From Polytrichum commune (taxonomy: Eukaryota > Streptophyta > Polytrichopsida > Polytrichales > Polytrichaceae), in contig OX485807.1 of NCBI GenBank assembly GCA_950295325.1, forward strand, positions 35,990,440-36,054,439: a stretch of DNA of 64,000 nucleotides, given 5' to 3'. Shown here in pieces: positions 47,001 through 58,351 of this stretch. The position numbers and the translations under genes are program-made. Under the pieces are notes generated by a model that worked only from the letters and a program-made list of their open reading frames with translations, was not told where the DNA came from and ran no database searches. How positions within the stretch are numbered: position 1 is the first letter of the stretch; every line of letters starts with the position of its first letter.

Positions 47001-49287
47001 TTCAGTAGAAATTCTCCAAGAAAATGAGATTTGATTCAAATAATTCAAGTTGCATGGCTTCCGGATCCACTTTAAAAGGCTAGTCCTACAAGATAAGTGG
47101 CATATAAGTTGGATCACTCTAAGACTCAACATGATTACACGTTGTACACCAACCATTAACACCAAAGGGGTGCTAAAACTAGCACTACTACTTTAGAGGG
47201 AGGTTTTCTTGCTACAACATGGTATTCGTGAAAACGTTTCACATGGCATGCAAAAATATCACAAATGTCGTTTTCTTGAATACAAGGAAGGTCGGCTTGA
47301 ATCGGTCGTTGGAGGCAGCTTTTGCCAACTAGATTTAGATGCATTTACAAAATACTAGTAGCATGTGCAAGTGACAGTAAGGGAAGAAGTCTTTTCATAT
47401 CATGAATGTAATGTTCTTCATTGTTACTTCAAACACTCTTGACAACAATCAAAATGTAACATTCATTATAAAAAAAATACTTCTTCTTTACTCCACAAAC
47501 TTGTGCCCATACAAAATTAGTGTCAAAATGCAAAAAAAAACCAAGTTCAAGTGCCCACCACAAGACTAGAGACTGAGTGAACCTTTAAAAAAGAAACGTC
47601 ATATGTGAATGTGACATTTTCACAAATACTATGTAACATGTCCCACACATTCACTCTATATAAGTATTATAAATCGTGGGTCATGTGATCAAAACTAAAA
47701 TCTTACAATACTCGAGGTTTTACATAGAGTAAGTTCAAGTTAAGATTCAATGTGGTCAAAAAGTGTGACATAGTGTTCGGTCATTCTCTTATGAAGGAGT
47801 TGAAACTCACCCCTCTAAAAGTTGCATATATGAAGGGGTGGAAGGCTTTAGAGGGGAGAGAGCACCTCTAAATTGGTATTAATGATGAATACGTGTGGGA
47901 GCTTGCTTTGTTAAGTCCATCTTTAAATTGGCAATATTGGTTCAGAGGTGTTTGTATTGATAATGTGTGAACATGCTTTAAGTATCCAACGGGATCCAAA
48001 CTTGCCAAAGTGTCAGAAATAGGTGCATTCATCTTACCTCTTTTCAAATCACATAAACACTTTTTACTTATGATGCGGGGGTGCCAATGCAAGATGAGTT
48101 TTGTTTCTCATTTATAAACGGGGGGCAATATAAGTGGAGGACACAATCTCCTATTGGTCCTTAGTTCATCTAACAATGTGAACCCTGGGAATCCCACCTC
48201 TTGCAAGTGAACTTAAAAGTGACATGTGGATAGTTGCATGTAGCAAGTAGGGAGAGTGAGTCTCTTGTATGTTAGTTAGTGCATCACTTACACGATAATG
48301 AAAGGTGATTGCCACGTAGGTTCGTCATTGTAACTTTTCACACATGCTTCAATGCTTAATGGAAGGCAATCAACCCCTAACTTCCCAAGCAACCAATTTT
48401 GGGTTGATGGATGCTTTTTTCCCTACATTAACCCTACGTAATTCATTCATCCGTAACCAAAATAACTATGAACATTAAGCCAACATGGATGTCTACCCAT
48501 GGACACATGAGTTGTACAATTTGGAGTTGATTAGAATGTGGCATATAATGTCAAAGTGGGAAGTGGTCACAATTTTCTTGTGTTGGGAGCTCATGTGAGG
48601 GTGTCGACTCCAATCAACAGTTGCCACTCCAATGCAAACTTTGCATGAACATCATTCATGTTTGTTTCGGTAAAAGTGAAATAAAATTTGATGTTCATGT
48701 AAAATTGGCCTTTGTACTCACCTCAACCGTTCATTTAACATTTGGCCACTCTCTAATTATTTTGAGAATTCTTTGAATATTTGTAGTTAGAAATATAGGA
48801 CAATTTACATACTCCAAATGCAAGGTGGCTAGCCTATTGTGGTTTGCACATTTTGGCACGAGAATTTGTGGAGGTGCTCACCTATTGAGTTGTCTGCATC
48901 TAGTGGATCACATAAGCATTCCACTCATTTTCTAGGTGAATTTAATTGGTCAAAGTTTTTTGTTTTGGGGGATAAAACATGGCATTTCTTGTACATCCCT
49001 TCCTTTAATTATTCTAATCTCAAAATACAAAGGGTAATCCATGTACATTGTTCCCCTCCAAATAGCTCATCTTCCATGATTCAAGGCCCTATGGATAAGT
49101 CCCTTGTTAACCTCAACCAACATTGAGTGAAATTCACTCAAAACAACCCTTTCATAAGCTTGGAAGTCAAGGGTTAAGTGCACACATATAATCTAGGAGA
49201 GCAACCTTCTTCAACAGGACTTCTCCTATGCACTCGTGCAATGACAAGTTTGCAAAAAAGAAAAGAAAAACGAACATTGGTATTTCT
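47001..49287. other. No recognisable gene
   Basis: Unique AT-rich sequence; the longest frames (48839-49126 plus, 47868-48092 minus) lack any recognisable feature. Confidence 0.45.
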
Positions 49288-49370
49288 ACTGACGTTGGCC
49301 CTATCTTGTTCAAGAGTCTACTTTGACACATGGTAAGGTTTACTGCCTACCTTGCGATAGGTGAAAAAGT
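49288..49370 (-). mobile_element. SINE body fragment
   Basis: GGTATTTCTAC, TTGTTCAAGAGTC and TTTACTGCCTACCTTGCG match the body and tail of copies S1 and S4. The head with the promoter boxes is missing. Confidence 0.45.
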
Positions 49371-50925
49371 TTGCACTCGAGCTATGTGGCTGAGGAATAC
49401 TTCACTTTTCTCACAACGTGGACACTTTTTAAAAATTTCTTCTCTTTTGCTAAATCTTTTTGACATGGAAGAGCATACTGGTGGTAATGAAGCAAGATAC
49501 CTGTGGACTCCTGTGAGAATATGAAGTGATTGTTTACACTTTATATATGAATTTTATCAATCATGTACCTACTGGATGCACATTTGTGGAACTGTTGTTG
49601 ATGCTGTGACTAGGGATCTGTGAAAATGTGATCACGTCTGCTGAATATAAGTTGATTTCAAGAAACATTTGCATCTTGAATACTTGTAAGTTAAGTAGAT
49701 TCCCAAAGTTGGTCATGCACTCCCGCAAACATACAAACCATGTTTCTCAATCCATTGTTAACTAATGAACTGTCATATGATTTCAGAATGATTTCTCTGA
49801 CATGGATGGCCGATATGAATTGGATCAAGATGCTACGAGACTAAAATGCAGTTCCACGGATCCGCTTCAAAACAGGCACAATGGTCGTTTCGTACTAATC
49901 TGGATAAATTTATGAATTCTTATTTCATGTCTGTGTATCTCTGAAGTTATAGGTTCCCAAACCTAAAGTGCAAAAATAAATTTTTACCTGTGGCAGTTTG
50001 CAGTACATTTCTATGTGGTAGACATAATTCCTAACTTTTGACGACTACAGTGGATACTACATAATTTACTTTGCCTCAGAATTTTTTAGTTGCCATGTAC
50101 AATAAAAAAATTCTGTTGTATTTAATATCGTAACATTCAACAAACTACTGAGGGTTCACGTATCTCCCATAGAATTGAACTGCATTGGAAGTGTATCAAT
50201 GGATCCATCCATTAAATCGTGGTAACCAAAAACTCAAGGGTTTGAGGATATGTTCGATTTTACTTAAATATGAGTTTAGTCCAAAAAACACTTGATGATT
50301 CATCATCATTCAAATGACCATCCACGAATTTTCTTCTTAACTCTTCATGTAATAACTTTGACGTTGTAGTTGATAAAATCATGCTAGCGGTGTTGCTTAA
50401 GACATCAACCACATTTTGGTAAAGGCTATGAAACACTTCTAGGAAATGTTTGAAGTTGTTCATCATCTTGATCTGTTACACCAACGACAATCAATTCATC
50501 AAGAATTATCATGAACATATGTGTCGATATTCACACATGCTTTTATCATCTTTCATTCTTAATTTGATAAATTTTCATCTCAAATGAACTCTATTTGAGA
50601 TGTTTCTTACTTGATAAATTCCTTGCAATTCATCCTTGGCCATTGCAACACTAAAAAGTCATCCGAGAAAGTGAAAAAGTTTATAGGATTGTGACCAGAT
50701 TTGGAAGTGTGAACCTTTTTCAATTCAAACACAAATGGGATCGATGGATTCCTCTCAATCTCCTCTTTCCAAACATGTTGCTCTTCATTGTGAAATAACA
50801 AATGAAATGCCATTGGGAGCATTAGAAACAGTGATTTAGAAACAGGTGTCCCAAGGGGATGGTTGCCACTTCGGGGGCGAACAATTTTGCAGTTCTGGAT
50901 GGAGAAAGAAGAGCTGGAGCTGTGT
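49371..50925. other. No supported gene
   Basis: The 115-codon minus-strand frame at 50607-50954 overlaps the U2 promoter and has no recognised domain. I see no other candidate. Confidence 0.4.
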
Positions 50926-50936
50926 GTCCCATACGC
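50926..50936 (+). promoter_or_regulatory. USE-like element of the U2 snRNA promoter
   Basis: GTCCCATACGC resembles the plant snRNA upstream sequence element RTCCCACATCG at 7 of 11 positions. It lies at -71 from the U2 start, the place expected for plant snRNA genes. The match is imperfect. Confidence 0.55.
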
Positions 50937-50965
50937 TTCGCAATCGCAATTCACAAAGCGGTAAG

Positions 50966-50972
50966 TATATAA
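50966..50972 (+). promoter_or_regulatory. TATA box of the U2 snRNA promoter
   Basis: TATATAA at -31 from the U2 start. The 29-nt gap between USE-like element and TATA box is close to the spacing of RNA polymerase II snRNA genes in plants. Confidence 0.7.
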
Positions 50973-50996
50973 TGTGAAGTTGGAGGTTGAAGATGC

Positions 50997-51192
50997 ATAC
51001 CTTTCTCGGCCTTTTGGCTAAGATCAAGTGTAGTATCTGTTCTTGTCAGTTTAATATCTGATACGAGGCTCATCGAGCCTCATGATGTTAATCTAATTTT
51101 TCCAAGGGTGCGCTGTCTATTCGGCAGCTTGCTGTCAAGACTCGCAAGCGTCGTTTTGGTATAGCACCAAAGCCTTTCTGGCGCAACCTTGT
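50997..51192 (+). ncRNA. U2 small nuclear RNA, divergent variant
   Basis: U2 pairs with the intron branch point in the spliceosome. Here the first 65 nt match the plant U2 5' domain except for one A-to-G in the stem-loop IIa region (TTCTTGTCAG). They include GTAGTA (51030-51035), which pairs with the branch point. Beyond that the primary sequence diverges but the fold is kept: stem IIb GAGGCTC/GAGCCTC (51065-51081), an Sm-type site AATTTTT (51095-51101, U2 nt 99-105), a hairpin GCTTGC/GCAAGC (51127-51149), a terminal hairpin TTTGGT/ACCAAA (51155-51171), and a closing helix pairing AAGGGTGCGC with GCGCAACCTT (9 of 10 pairs). The 3' end is set by that helix. The terminal loop is shorter than the usual U2B''-binding loop. 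It may be a functional variant or a young pseudogene. Confidence 0.85.
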
Positions 51193-51289
51193 CCTTTTGG
51201 GGATCCAAGTAAACTAAGTCGGATGATTTTCAACCATTTGGCTACGGGTGTTGAAAGCAATTTAGATCATGGATTGCTGTTACTGACGC

Positions 51290-52480
51290 CACCAAAGCTA
51301 AGGGTTTAGGGTTGATGATTTAGAATGCATACAATACTGGATTCAGAGCTCATCAAATAGTTTCCACTTGCTCTAATGAACTTTTTAGTTTTCCACATGG
51401 GAAAGTAAGAAATTCAAGCCAACAAAGTGATGTGGTTGATTAGGGTTGGATGAAGAATCCCGAATTGAAGTCTCTATTTTGCAAGGTCCGCAACTTGTTT
51501 GTGTAAGGGCTGGAGAGCATGCAATATTGGATTCAGAGCTTACCAACCGCATCAAATAGTTTCCACCTGCTTTACAACTCATGGCAATTAAGAAATTCAA
51601 GCCAACAAAGTACCATAGATTGTGGGAGCTTGACAAGAGAAAAATAGATAACTGACTGGGTAAGTGATGAATTCAGGTGCAGAACAGAATAGAAGAATCA
51701 TACATTGAAGTGTCTATGTTGCAAAGGTCTACAGCTTGTTTGTGTAAGGGGTGGAGAGCATGCAATACTGGATTCAGAGCTCATCAGCCACATCAAATAG
51801 TTTCCACATGCTTTACAGTGCACAGCAACTAAGAAATTCAAGTCAACAAAGTACCATAGATCGTGAGAGTTTGATTTGGGTTTGATGAAGAATCCTCAAT
51901 TTGAAGTCTCCATTTTCACAAAGTCCACAGCTTGTTTGTGTAAGGGCTGGAGAGCATGCAATACTGGATTCAGAGCTCATCAACCGCATCAAACAGTTTC
52001 CACTATCTCTACAGTATCATAGATTGTGAGAGTTTGATTAGTGTTTGATGAAGAATCCCGAATTGAAGTCTCTATTTTGCACAGGTCTGCAGCTTATTCG
52101 TCTAAGGATTGGAAAATATGCAATCCCGGATTCAAAGCTCCATTACTTCAACAATTTTCATTGCAACAATTTACCATAGATTGTGAGAGCTTGATTAGGG
52201 TTTGATAAATGCCGAATCGGATTCCGCTATTTTGCAGAGGTCCACAGCTTCTTTGTCTGAGGGTTGGAGTGCATTCAATACTGGATTCACAGCTCAACCA
52301 CATCAAATTCCCACCTGCTCTATAGTACATGGCAACTATGGAGTTCAAGCCAAGAAAATACCATATATAGATTGTGAGAGCTTGAACGGGGTTTGATGAT
52401 TGAAGTCTACCAAGTTTCTGCAAAGGCCCGCAGCTAGATTGGTATGGAACGATCACGGGCGGCAGTGTCATAAAATGTTG
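51290..52480 (+). repeat. Degenerate tandem array, six units of about 155-241 bp
   Basis: The block around GCAATACTGGATTCAGAGCTCATCAA (marker GGATTCA) occurs near 51339, 51529, 51769, 51966, 52128 and 52283. Units also share TACCATAGATTGTGAGAG, TTGATTAGGGTTTGATGAAG and AGCTTGTTTGTGTAAGGG. Variable spacing reflects insertions and deletions. Confidence 0.85.
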
Positions 52481-53354
52481 GGCTTGCACATTCGCCCGGC
52501 ACAGTTCTTCAATAACTCATGCAAAATGGTCAGTCCTTTAAGTTTATGGGCACTGAAAACGAGCAATCTGCTCCAGTGGACAGATTCAGTTCCAGTTCAG
52601 TGGTAGTTGTATGGCATGGGTATCATCGAGGAATACCTAGCAATGATATATATGTGACCAGACTAGTAAGTTATATCGAATCTCATGATCTGGTCAAACT
52701 AAGATAGATGTATCAAAATTGAAATTCTATCAGTTTAGAATTTCTGTTGACACATTAATGCAGAAGAGTCAAATAGGTATAAGAAATCGCCTCCGATTGA
52801 CTTGTCACCAGAATTATAGAAAGTTGATGGGAAAGAGCCTCCGGGAAATGGTCGGGCAAAGCAATCCAAAGTGTTGGGCCTTCTTGTTCTTAGCTTTGAA
52901 AATTCAAAGAGGCGAATTCTTCAAGGTCCCTCTAATACTTGTAATGTCCAATTCGGAATTGCATGATCTAACTTGAAGATGAAGCAAAGCCATAATTCAT
53001 AATTCAGGCCGGAGCCATCTCTTCATCTCTTCATAGGGTTTACATATACAGAAAAGCACTCAGGTATCCCTTTTCCTCTGAGAATTCGTGAAGGTTGGGT
53101 TAATTTGTAATTCAGAAGCTCATCGAGAGACACTTGTCAGCAGTATGATCCGGTTTGGCTTTATTTGGGAGGGTGGGTTGCGCTGGCCATGCATGTATTG
53201 CACTACCATAGCGATCACTATTGCACGTCTTCATCGAGAGTAAGCTGCCGAACAGATCACCCGAACTAAACTTACCCAGGAAAAATATTATGAGGCTATC
53301 ATGAGCTATCATGAGCTACCTCGACCTATCAGAAATATCAATTTGATAATAACA
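52481..53354. other. No supported gene
   Basis: Several short plus-strand frames, none continuous or domain-bearing. It is the target sequence of the copia insertion. Confidence 0.4.
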
Positions 53355-53359
53355 TATAC
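53355..53359 (+). other. Target site duplication TATAC (left)
   Basis: Matches 58642-58646. Five bp is the normal duplication for copia integrases. Confidence 0.8.
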
Positions 53360-53649
53360 TATTGTTAGTTTAGATGATTAGCATTGTAGAAGAACGTAGA
53401 AACTAGTTATAGAATAGAACTTTCTGGAAGGATCGTTAGAAGGATGAATGTTCACTGAAAGGATGAACGCACTCAAGGAGTCGTCTCTCCCGATGATACT
53501 ATTCATATAGATCTTCCGCTTCTTGTCTGTCTGTCTGTTTGATTTTCCTGGTGTATTACTGTTCCAATATCAATGAAGTGTAGTTAAGGATTTACTGTAT
53601 ATACCAATGAGTGAGTGTATGTGAGCTTGTCTGGTTCTATCAAACAATA
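53360..53649 (+). repeat. 5' LTR
   Basis: 290 bp. Terminal inverted repeat TATTGTT...AACAATA. It differs from the 3' LTR at four positions, all transitions. It contains a GTCTGTCTGTCTG tract and TATATA near its 3' part. Confidence 0.95.
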
Positions 53650-53662
53650 GGTTATGGGCGCC
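53650..53662 (+). other. Primer binding site, half-tRNA(iMet) type
   Basis: GGTTATGGGCGCC directly abuts the 5' LTR. It resembles the complement of the anticodon stem-loop of initiator tRNA-Met (GGTTATGGGCCC) and not the complement of a tRNA 3' end (TGGTATCAGAGC). Drosophila copia is known to prime from a cleaved 5' half of tRNA-iMet in this way. Confidence 0.6.
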
Positions 53663-53807
53663 GTCTACACTCAAGCTGTGGAGAATAGTTATTGTTTAGA
53701 GGTAAAGTTAGCCCAGAAAGCAATAGCATAGAGAACTTCGTTTCTGAGGATTAGTGTGTCTGTCCAAGAGGAATTATAGTTTTACATTGGTGGCTGAGAC
53801 AAGAGCC

Positions 53808-56800
53808 ATGTCAGAAATCCGTGAAGCTAATGTTGTAGACACTTACAATGGCACCAACTTCCAGTTATGGAAGATGCATATGAGGTTTATCTTTCAGTCC
53901 AGGGAACTATTCTCTATAGTCAATGGTTCTCTCAAGAAATCTGATCTGACAGATCCTGCGGAACAATTACTCTGGGAGAAACATGATAAGCAGGCAATTG
54001 TTGCTATTCTTGCGACAATTGATTCCTTCCACAAGGAAGAGATTATTAATTGTTCAACCTCTCATGAAATGTGGAGTCAGCTTCAAGCCTACCACGATCA
54101 ACATTCTGATGATTGTATTATCGCTCTGCAAGAAAAGTATTACAGCTGTAAGCTCGGGGATGGTGAGTCAATCGCCACATTCATCAGTACCCTTCAACGA
54201 TTAGCTAAACAGATTACCGACCTGAAGCAGCCCATCACCGAGCAACAACTCATCAGCAAAATCAAATGCGGCTTACCATCTTCATTTGATCCTCTTCTTC
54301 TTGCATGGGAAAGCGTTCCTCTCGCTGAGCAAACCCTAGTCACTTTTCAGACTCGGCTTATCAAATTTCAGAATAAGCTTCGTGAACGTGGTGCATTTCT
54401 TGATGGACCCAATGACAAGGCTTACTTCACGAAAACCACTCCGGCTCATGCGAAACCTTCTCCCTCTGTTGAGCAGAAGAAGGAAAGAGCAGATCGACAT
54501 GTGAAGTATAAGAAACATGCGAGATGCTACAGGTGCGGTCACCGAGGTCATTTCGGGAAAGATTGTCCTGAAGATTCGGATAGCTCATCACCTGTTTCTC
54601 CGAAACGCATGGTCGCTCCACACAAAAGCTCGGGGCCTCGGAAACATCACCAGGTCACAGGTAAACGGAGTCATGCGCATATCACCGCTAGCGCACCTGC
54701 TCAAGATTCTTCGGACTCCTATTCTTCGGCTTCAAGCGAAGTTTATTGTGTACAACTTGCCACTACTCCTGAAGATGATACTCATGAAGATGATACTGCA
54801 TGGTTCGCCGACTCAGGGGCGACAGAACACATGACGGATAAGCTCCGTTGGTTCACAAATTTTCAAGCCATCGACGATCACTCATGGAGTGTTACTATTG
54901 CCGATAATCATCTCATGTACGTACGAGGCATCGGAGATATCTCCGTCAATACTCTTGTGAATGGCGAAGTGTCTACCATTAAACTCAAGAATGTGCTCTA
55001 TGTCCCAAAACTTCACAGGAACCTTATATCTACAGGACGTCTCACCGAACGGAGGGTTGCCATTATCCATGTCAGAAATATGTGCAAAATGATCAGCAAT
55101 TATGGTGAGGGTCACATTATTATGACCGGCCAGAAATGTGGAGGGCTCTGGCGTCTTAACATCTCAACTGTAAATCAGCCAAGCACTGCAAATCTGGTAG
55201 CCACCACTCCTGCTAGCACTCGAGGTTTATCTAAACCTAACCTCACTCTGCAAAAATGGCATGCTCGCCTTGGTCTTGTCAGTATTAGCACCATCAAGAA
55301 GATGAGTTCGCAAGACTTAGTTCTAGGGTTGCCGTCTTTTGAGAGTACCACTCCTTCTGTGTGTTCAGGCTGTGCTTATGGCAAAAGCCATTGCACCCCC
55401 TTTCCAATAAATACAGAGAGAAAACGCATGCATAAACCTGGTTTATTCTTTCATGCCGATATTTCAGGTCCTTTTCAAGTGCCGTCATACGGTGGTCACT
55501 CCTATTTTATCACCTATAAAGATGATCACAGCAGTTATCGCTTCGTGTTTTTCTTGAAAGACAAGAAGGATATTCTATACACATTTCAGACCCTGTACAA
55601 ACAGGCCAAGAAAGAAACTGGTCGCTCGATGATCAAACTTCGCACAGATAATGGTCGTGAGTTCCTGTCACACGATTTCCAAGCCTATGTTCAACACAAG
55701 GGGATCCGTCACGAGTTGACATCACCCTACAGTCCGGTGCAAAACTCTGTAATCGAACGAGACAACCGCACAGTGGTTGAATGCGCACGGAGTATGTTGC
55801 ACCACCGCTCTTTGCCACTCGAACTATGGGGCGAAGCTATCAACACTGCTGTCTACATCCTCAATCGTGTTTCCAGTCGCACCCTACATGGTGCAACTCC
55901 CTTCACCAAATGGTATGGCGAACCTCCCGATGTCAGCTACTTCAGAGAATTTGGCTCTATCTGTTACGGCCATGTCCCGAAACAAATCCGGCAGAAGTTG
56001 GATCGCAAGGCTCGGGAATGCCTTTTTGTGGGTTATTGCACAACAGCAAAGGCCTATCGCTTATGGTGTTTAAACAAACGCAAGATCATCATCACCCGCG
56101 ATGTTATTTTTGATGAGGCAACACCAACTCAGCAACAGTTGCAGCCAGTTACTCCACAGGTTCCACCTGATTATTCTATTTTGTTCCCTCTTGACACCCC
56201 TATTTCTACTAGTGTTCCCTCATCGGTGAACACAATTCCCTCTCTGTCATCACCTTCTACTTCATTGGGCGAATCCCAACCAGGTCTACAAGAAGCAGTG
56301 GGAGACTCTTCCTCACATCTACAAGAAGCAGTGGGAGTTTCTTCCTCACATTCACATGAAACAGTGGGAGCGACTCATGCAAGATTATCAACATCGAGAG
56401 ACATTTCGAACCCTACACTGTCTTCTCCAATTTCTGACTCCTTTCAGGTTCTACCTGTCTCCTCATCCGGTTCTTACGACACGTCTCCTTTACCTGACTC
56501 TTTCACCCCTGTTGTATTATCTACTCCTACTCCTAGTTGTGACCACAGTATCAGCCCACATGCCTCTTCTATTTCACCTGATAATCTTACCCCAATTCTC
56601 AAGACTAGGTCTCTGGATGATATTTATCAATCCGCACCACCTGTTCAATCTACTTCATGTGTTGTTGCCTTTAAGGTCACACCCACCTCACGAGTCTCAG
56701 TTCTTCCTCCGGAACCCCAAACCTTTGCTCAAGCTGTTAAGTCCGATCACAAAGCAGAGTGGGAACTCGCAATGATGGAAGAGATTGAATCACTCCTCAA

Positions 56801-57119
56801 GAATGAGACATGGACGTTGGAAACCCTACCGCCTGGACACAATCTTGTCAAAAACAAATGGGTATTCCGGATAAAGGTGAAATCCGATGGAACCATAGAA
56901 CGGTTTAAAGCCCGTTTAGTTGCAAAAGGGTTTACACAGACTTATGGCATGGATTATCAAGAAACCTTTGCTCCTACTGCTCGTGCTGAAAGCATCAGGA
57001 TCATTCTATCGATTGCCAGAGCTGATGGCCTCCACATGGTCCAATTTGACATCAAAACCGCATATCTGAACTCTACTATTCAGGAACTCATTTTTATGGC
57101 TCTACCGCAAAGGCTTTGA
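53808..57119 (+). pseudogene. Copia Gag-Pol, first frame: Gag, protease, integrase, RT start
   Basis: The open frame runs from 53754; the likely start is the Met at 53808 (MSEIREANVVDTYNG). Residues below count from 53754. Zinc knuckle CYRCGHRGHFGKDC at 258-271; protease DSGA at 353; integrase catalytic triad D569, D632, E668 with the exact D(35)E spacing; then a Ser/Pro/Thr-rich linker and the RT opening (KWVFRIKVKSDGTIERFKARLVAKGFTQ). The integrase HHCC finger has lost its second His: WHARLG is followed by L508 (CTT) where the family has His. A 1-bp insertion in CCGCAAAGGCTTT near 57108 shifts the frame and ends it at TGA 57117-57119, within the RT motif normally read as PxGFE. Confidence 0.93.
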
Positions 57120-58245
57120 AGATTGGTTTCTAAAGAAATTCCCTGGGAGTCGAGGCAAGGTCTGCCGAATACGCAAAGGACTATATGGTCTTAAACAATC
57201 AGCCAGAAGTTGGAACAAGACGTTCTCAGATTTTCTCAAAGCATATGATCTGATTCAGAGCACTGCTGATTCTTGCATCTTCTATTCGACATCTCATCCT
57301 CGCCTCATTCTTGCCCTCTGGGTAGATGACGGATTAGCCATGTGTCAGGATAAGTCATTGTTAGCCAAGATGATCACCCATTTGAAGACCAAATTTGAGG
57401 TGACTGTTGGCGATGCTGATGTTTATGTGGGTCTTCACATCACCCGGGATTTGGCCCATCGCAGGTTATATGTTGATCAACAACGCTATACCGAAACTCT
57501 CCTTACGAGATTTGGTTATGAGAATGCCAATCCTATTTCGACACCCAATGACCCCCATGTTCCCCTCTCCTATCCACCGCCAAATGACTCTGATACTCCT
57601 GTTCCTAATTTTCCATACCAAGAAATTGTAGGATCTTTACTATATCTTGCCACTCATTCAAGACCCGACATTGCTCACGCCGTGTCTGTTGTGGCACAGT
57701 ATTCGACAAACTTCAGGGAAATTCATTGTACTGCAGTGAAACGTATTCTCAAATATCTAAGAGGCACAACTGATTATGCGTTATGCTACTCTTCAGATCC
57801 AAATGCTCCAAACACCCTTGTTGCCTATACAGATGCTGATTATGCAGGTGACCTTAACGACCGAAAAAGTCGTAGCGGCAACATTCTTCTACTCAATAAT
57901 GGCCCTGTTCTATGGCTAAGTCGTAAACAACCATGTACAGCGACATCCACTACAGAGTCCGAATACGTTGCTGCATCTCTCACTAGTAAGGAAACTGTCT
58001 GGGCTCGTCGCCTTCTTGCAGACATAGGGTTCTCTCAACCGGTTCCCACACCTCTCTTCTCGGATAATCAATCAGCAATCCGGTTAGTCCAAAACCCTGA
58101 GTTTCATAAACGAACCAAACATATCGATGTGGTTTTTCACCTTAATTATCAGAGAACTTCAAGAACGAGGGGATATTTCTATCCTTTATGTTCCAACCAA
58201 GTTACAACTTGCAGATATTCTTATGAAAGCTTTAACTCCTGATAC
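57110..58245 (+). pseudogene. Copia Pol, second frame: RT remainder and RNase H
   Basis: The frame resumes one base over at GFEDWFLKKFPG and stays open. It holds the RT active site WVDD (about 57319-57330, in place of the commoner YVDD), the connection region ending RTKHIDV, and RNase H motifs YTDADYAGD (about 57826) and STTESEYVA (about 57948). A second 1-bp insertion in CACCTTAATTATC near 58143 shifts the frame again after HIDVVFHL, so this frame ends at 58242. Confidence 0.9.
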
Positions 58246-58321
58246 CTTTCACAAGCTTCGGGCTGCACTCAACCTCTCCAAGAAAGTTCTTCATCAAGTG
58301 GGAGATTCTACTTTGAAGTGA
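58143..58321 (+). pseudogene. Copia Pol, third frame: RNase H C-terminus
   Basis: After the second shift the normal C-terminus continues: IIRELQERGDISILYVPTK, LQLADILMKAL, FHKLRAALNL, to TGA at 58319-58321. This is the conserved end of copia RNase H (ADxxTKxL-type motif), and it ends 21 bp before the polypurine tract. Confidence 0.88.
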
Positions 58322-58342
58322 TTCTGTACGTTCTTGGACAAT

Positions 58343-58351
58343 GAGTGGGAG
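58343..58351 (+). other. Polypurine tract
   Basis: GAGTGGGAG immediately before the 3' LTR, the standard plus-strand primer position. Confidence 0.85.

Noticed and set aside
50607-50954. 115-codon minus-strand frame overlapping the U2 promoter
   Set aside because: No recognisable domain, and the USE-like element and TATA box of the U2 gene lie in or next to it.
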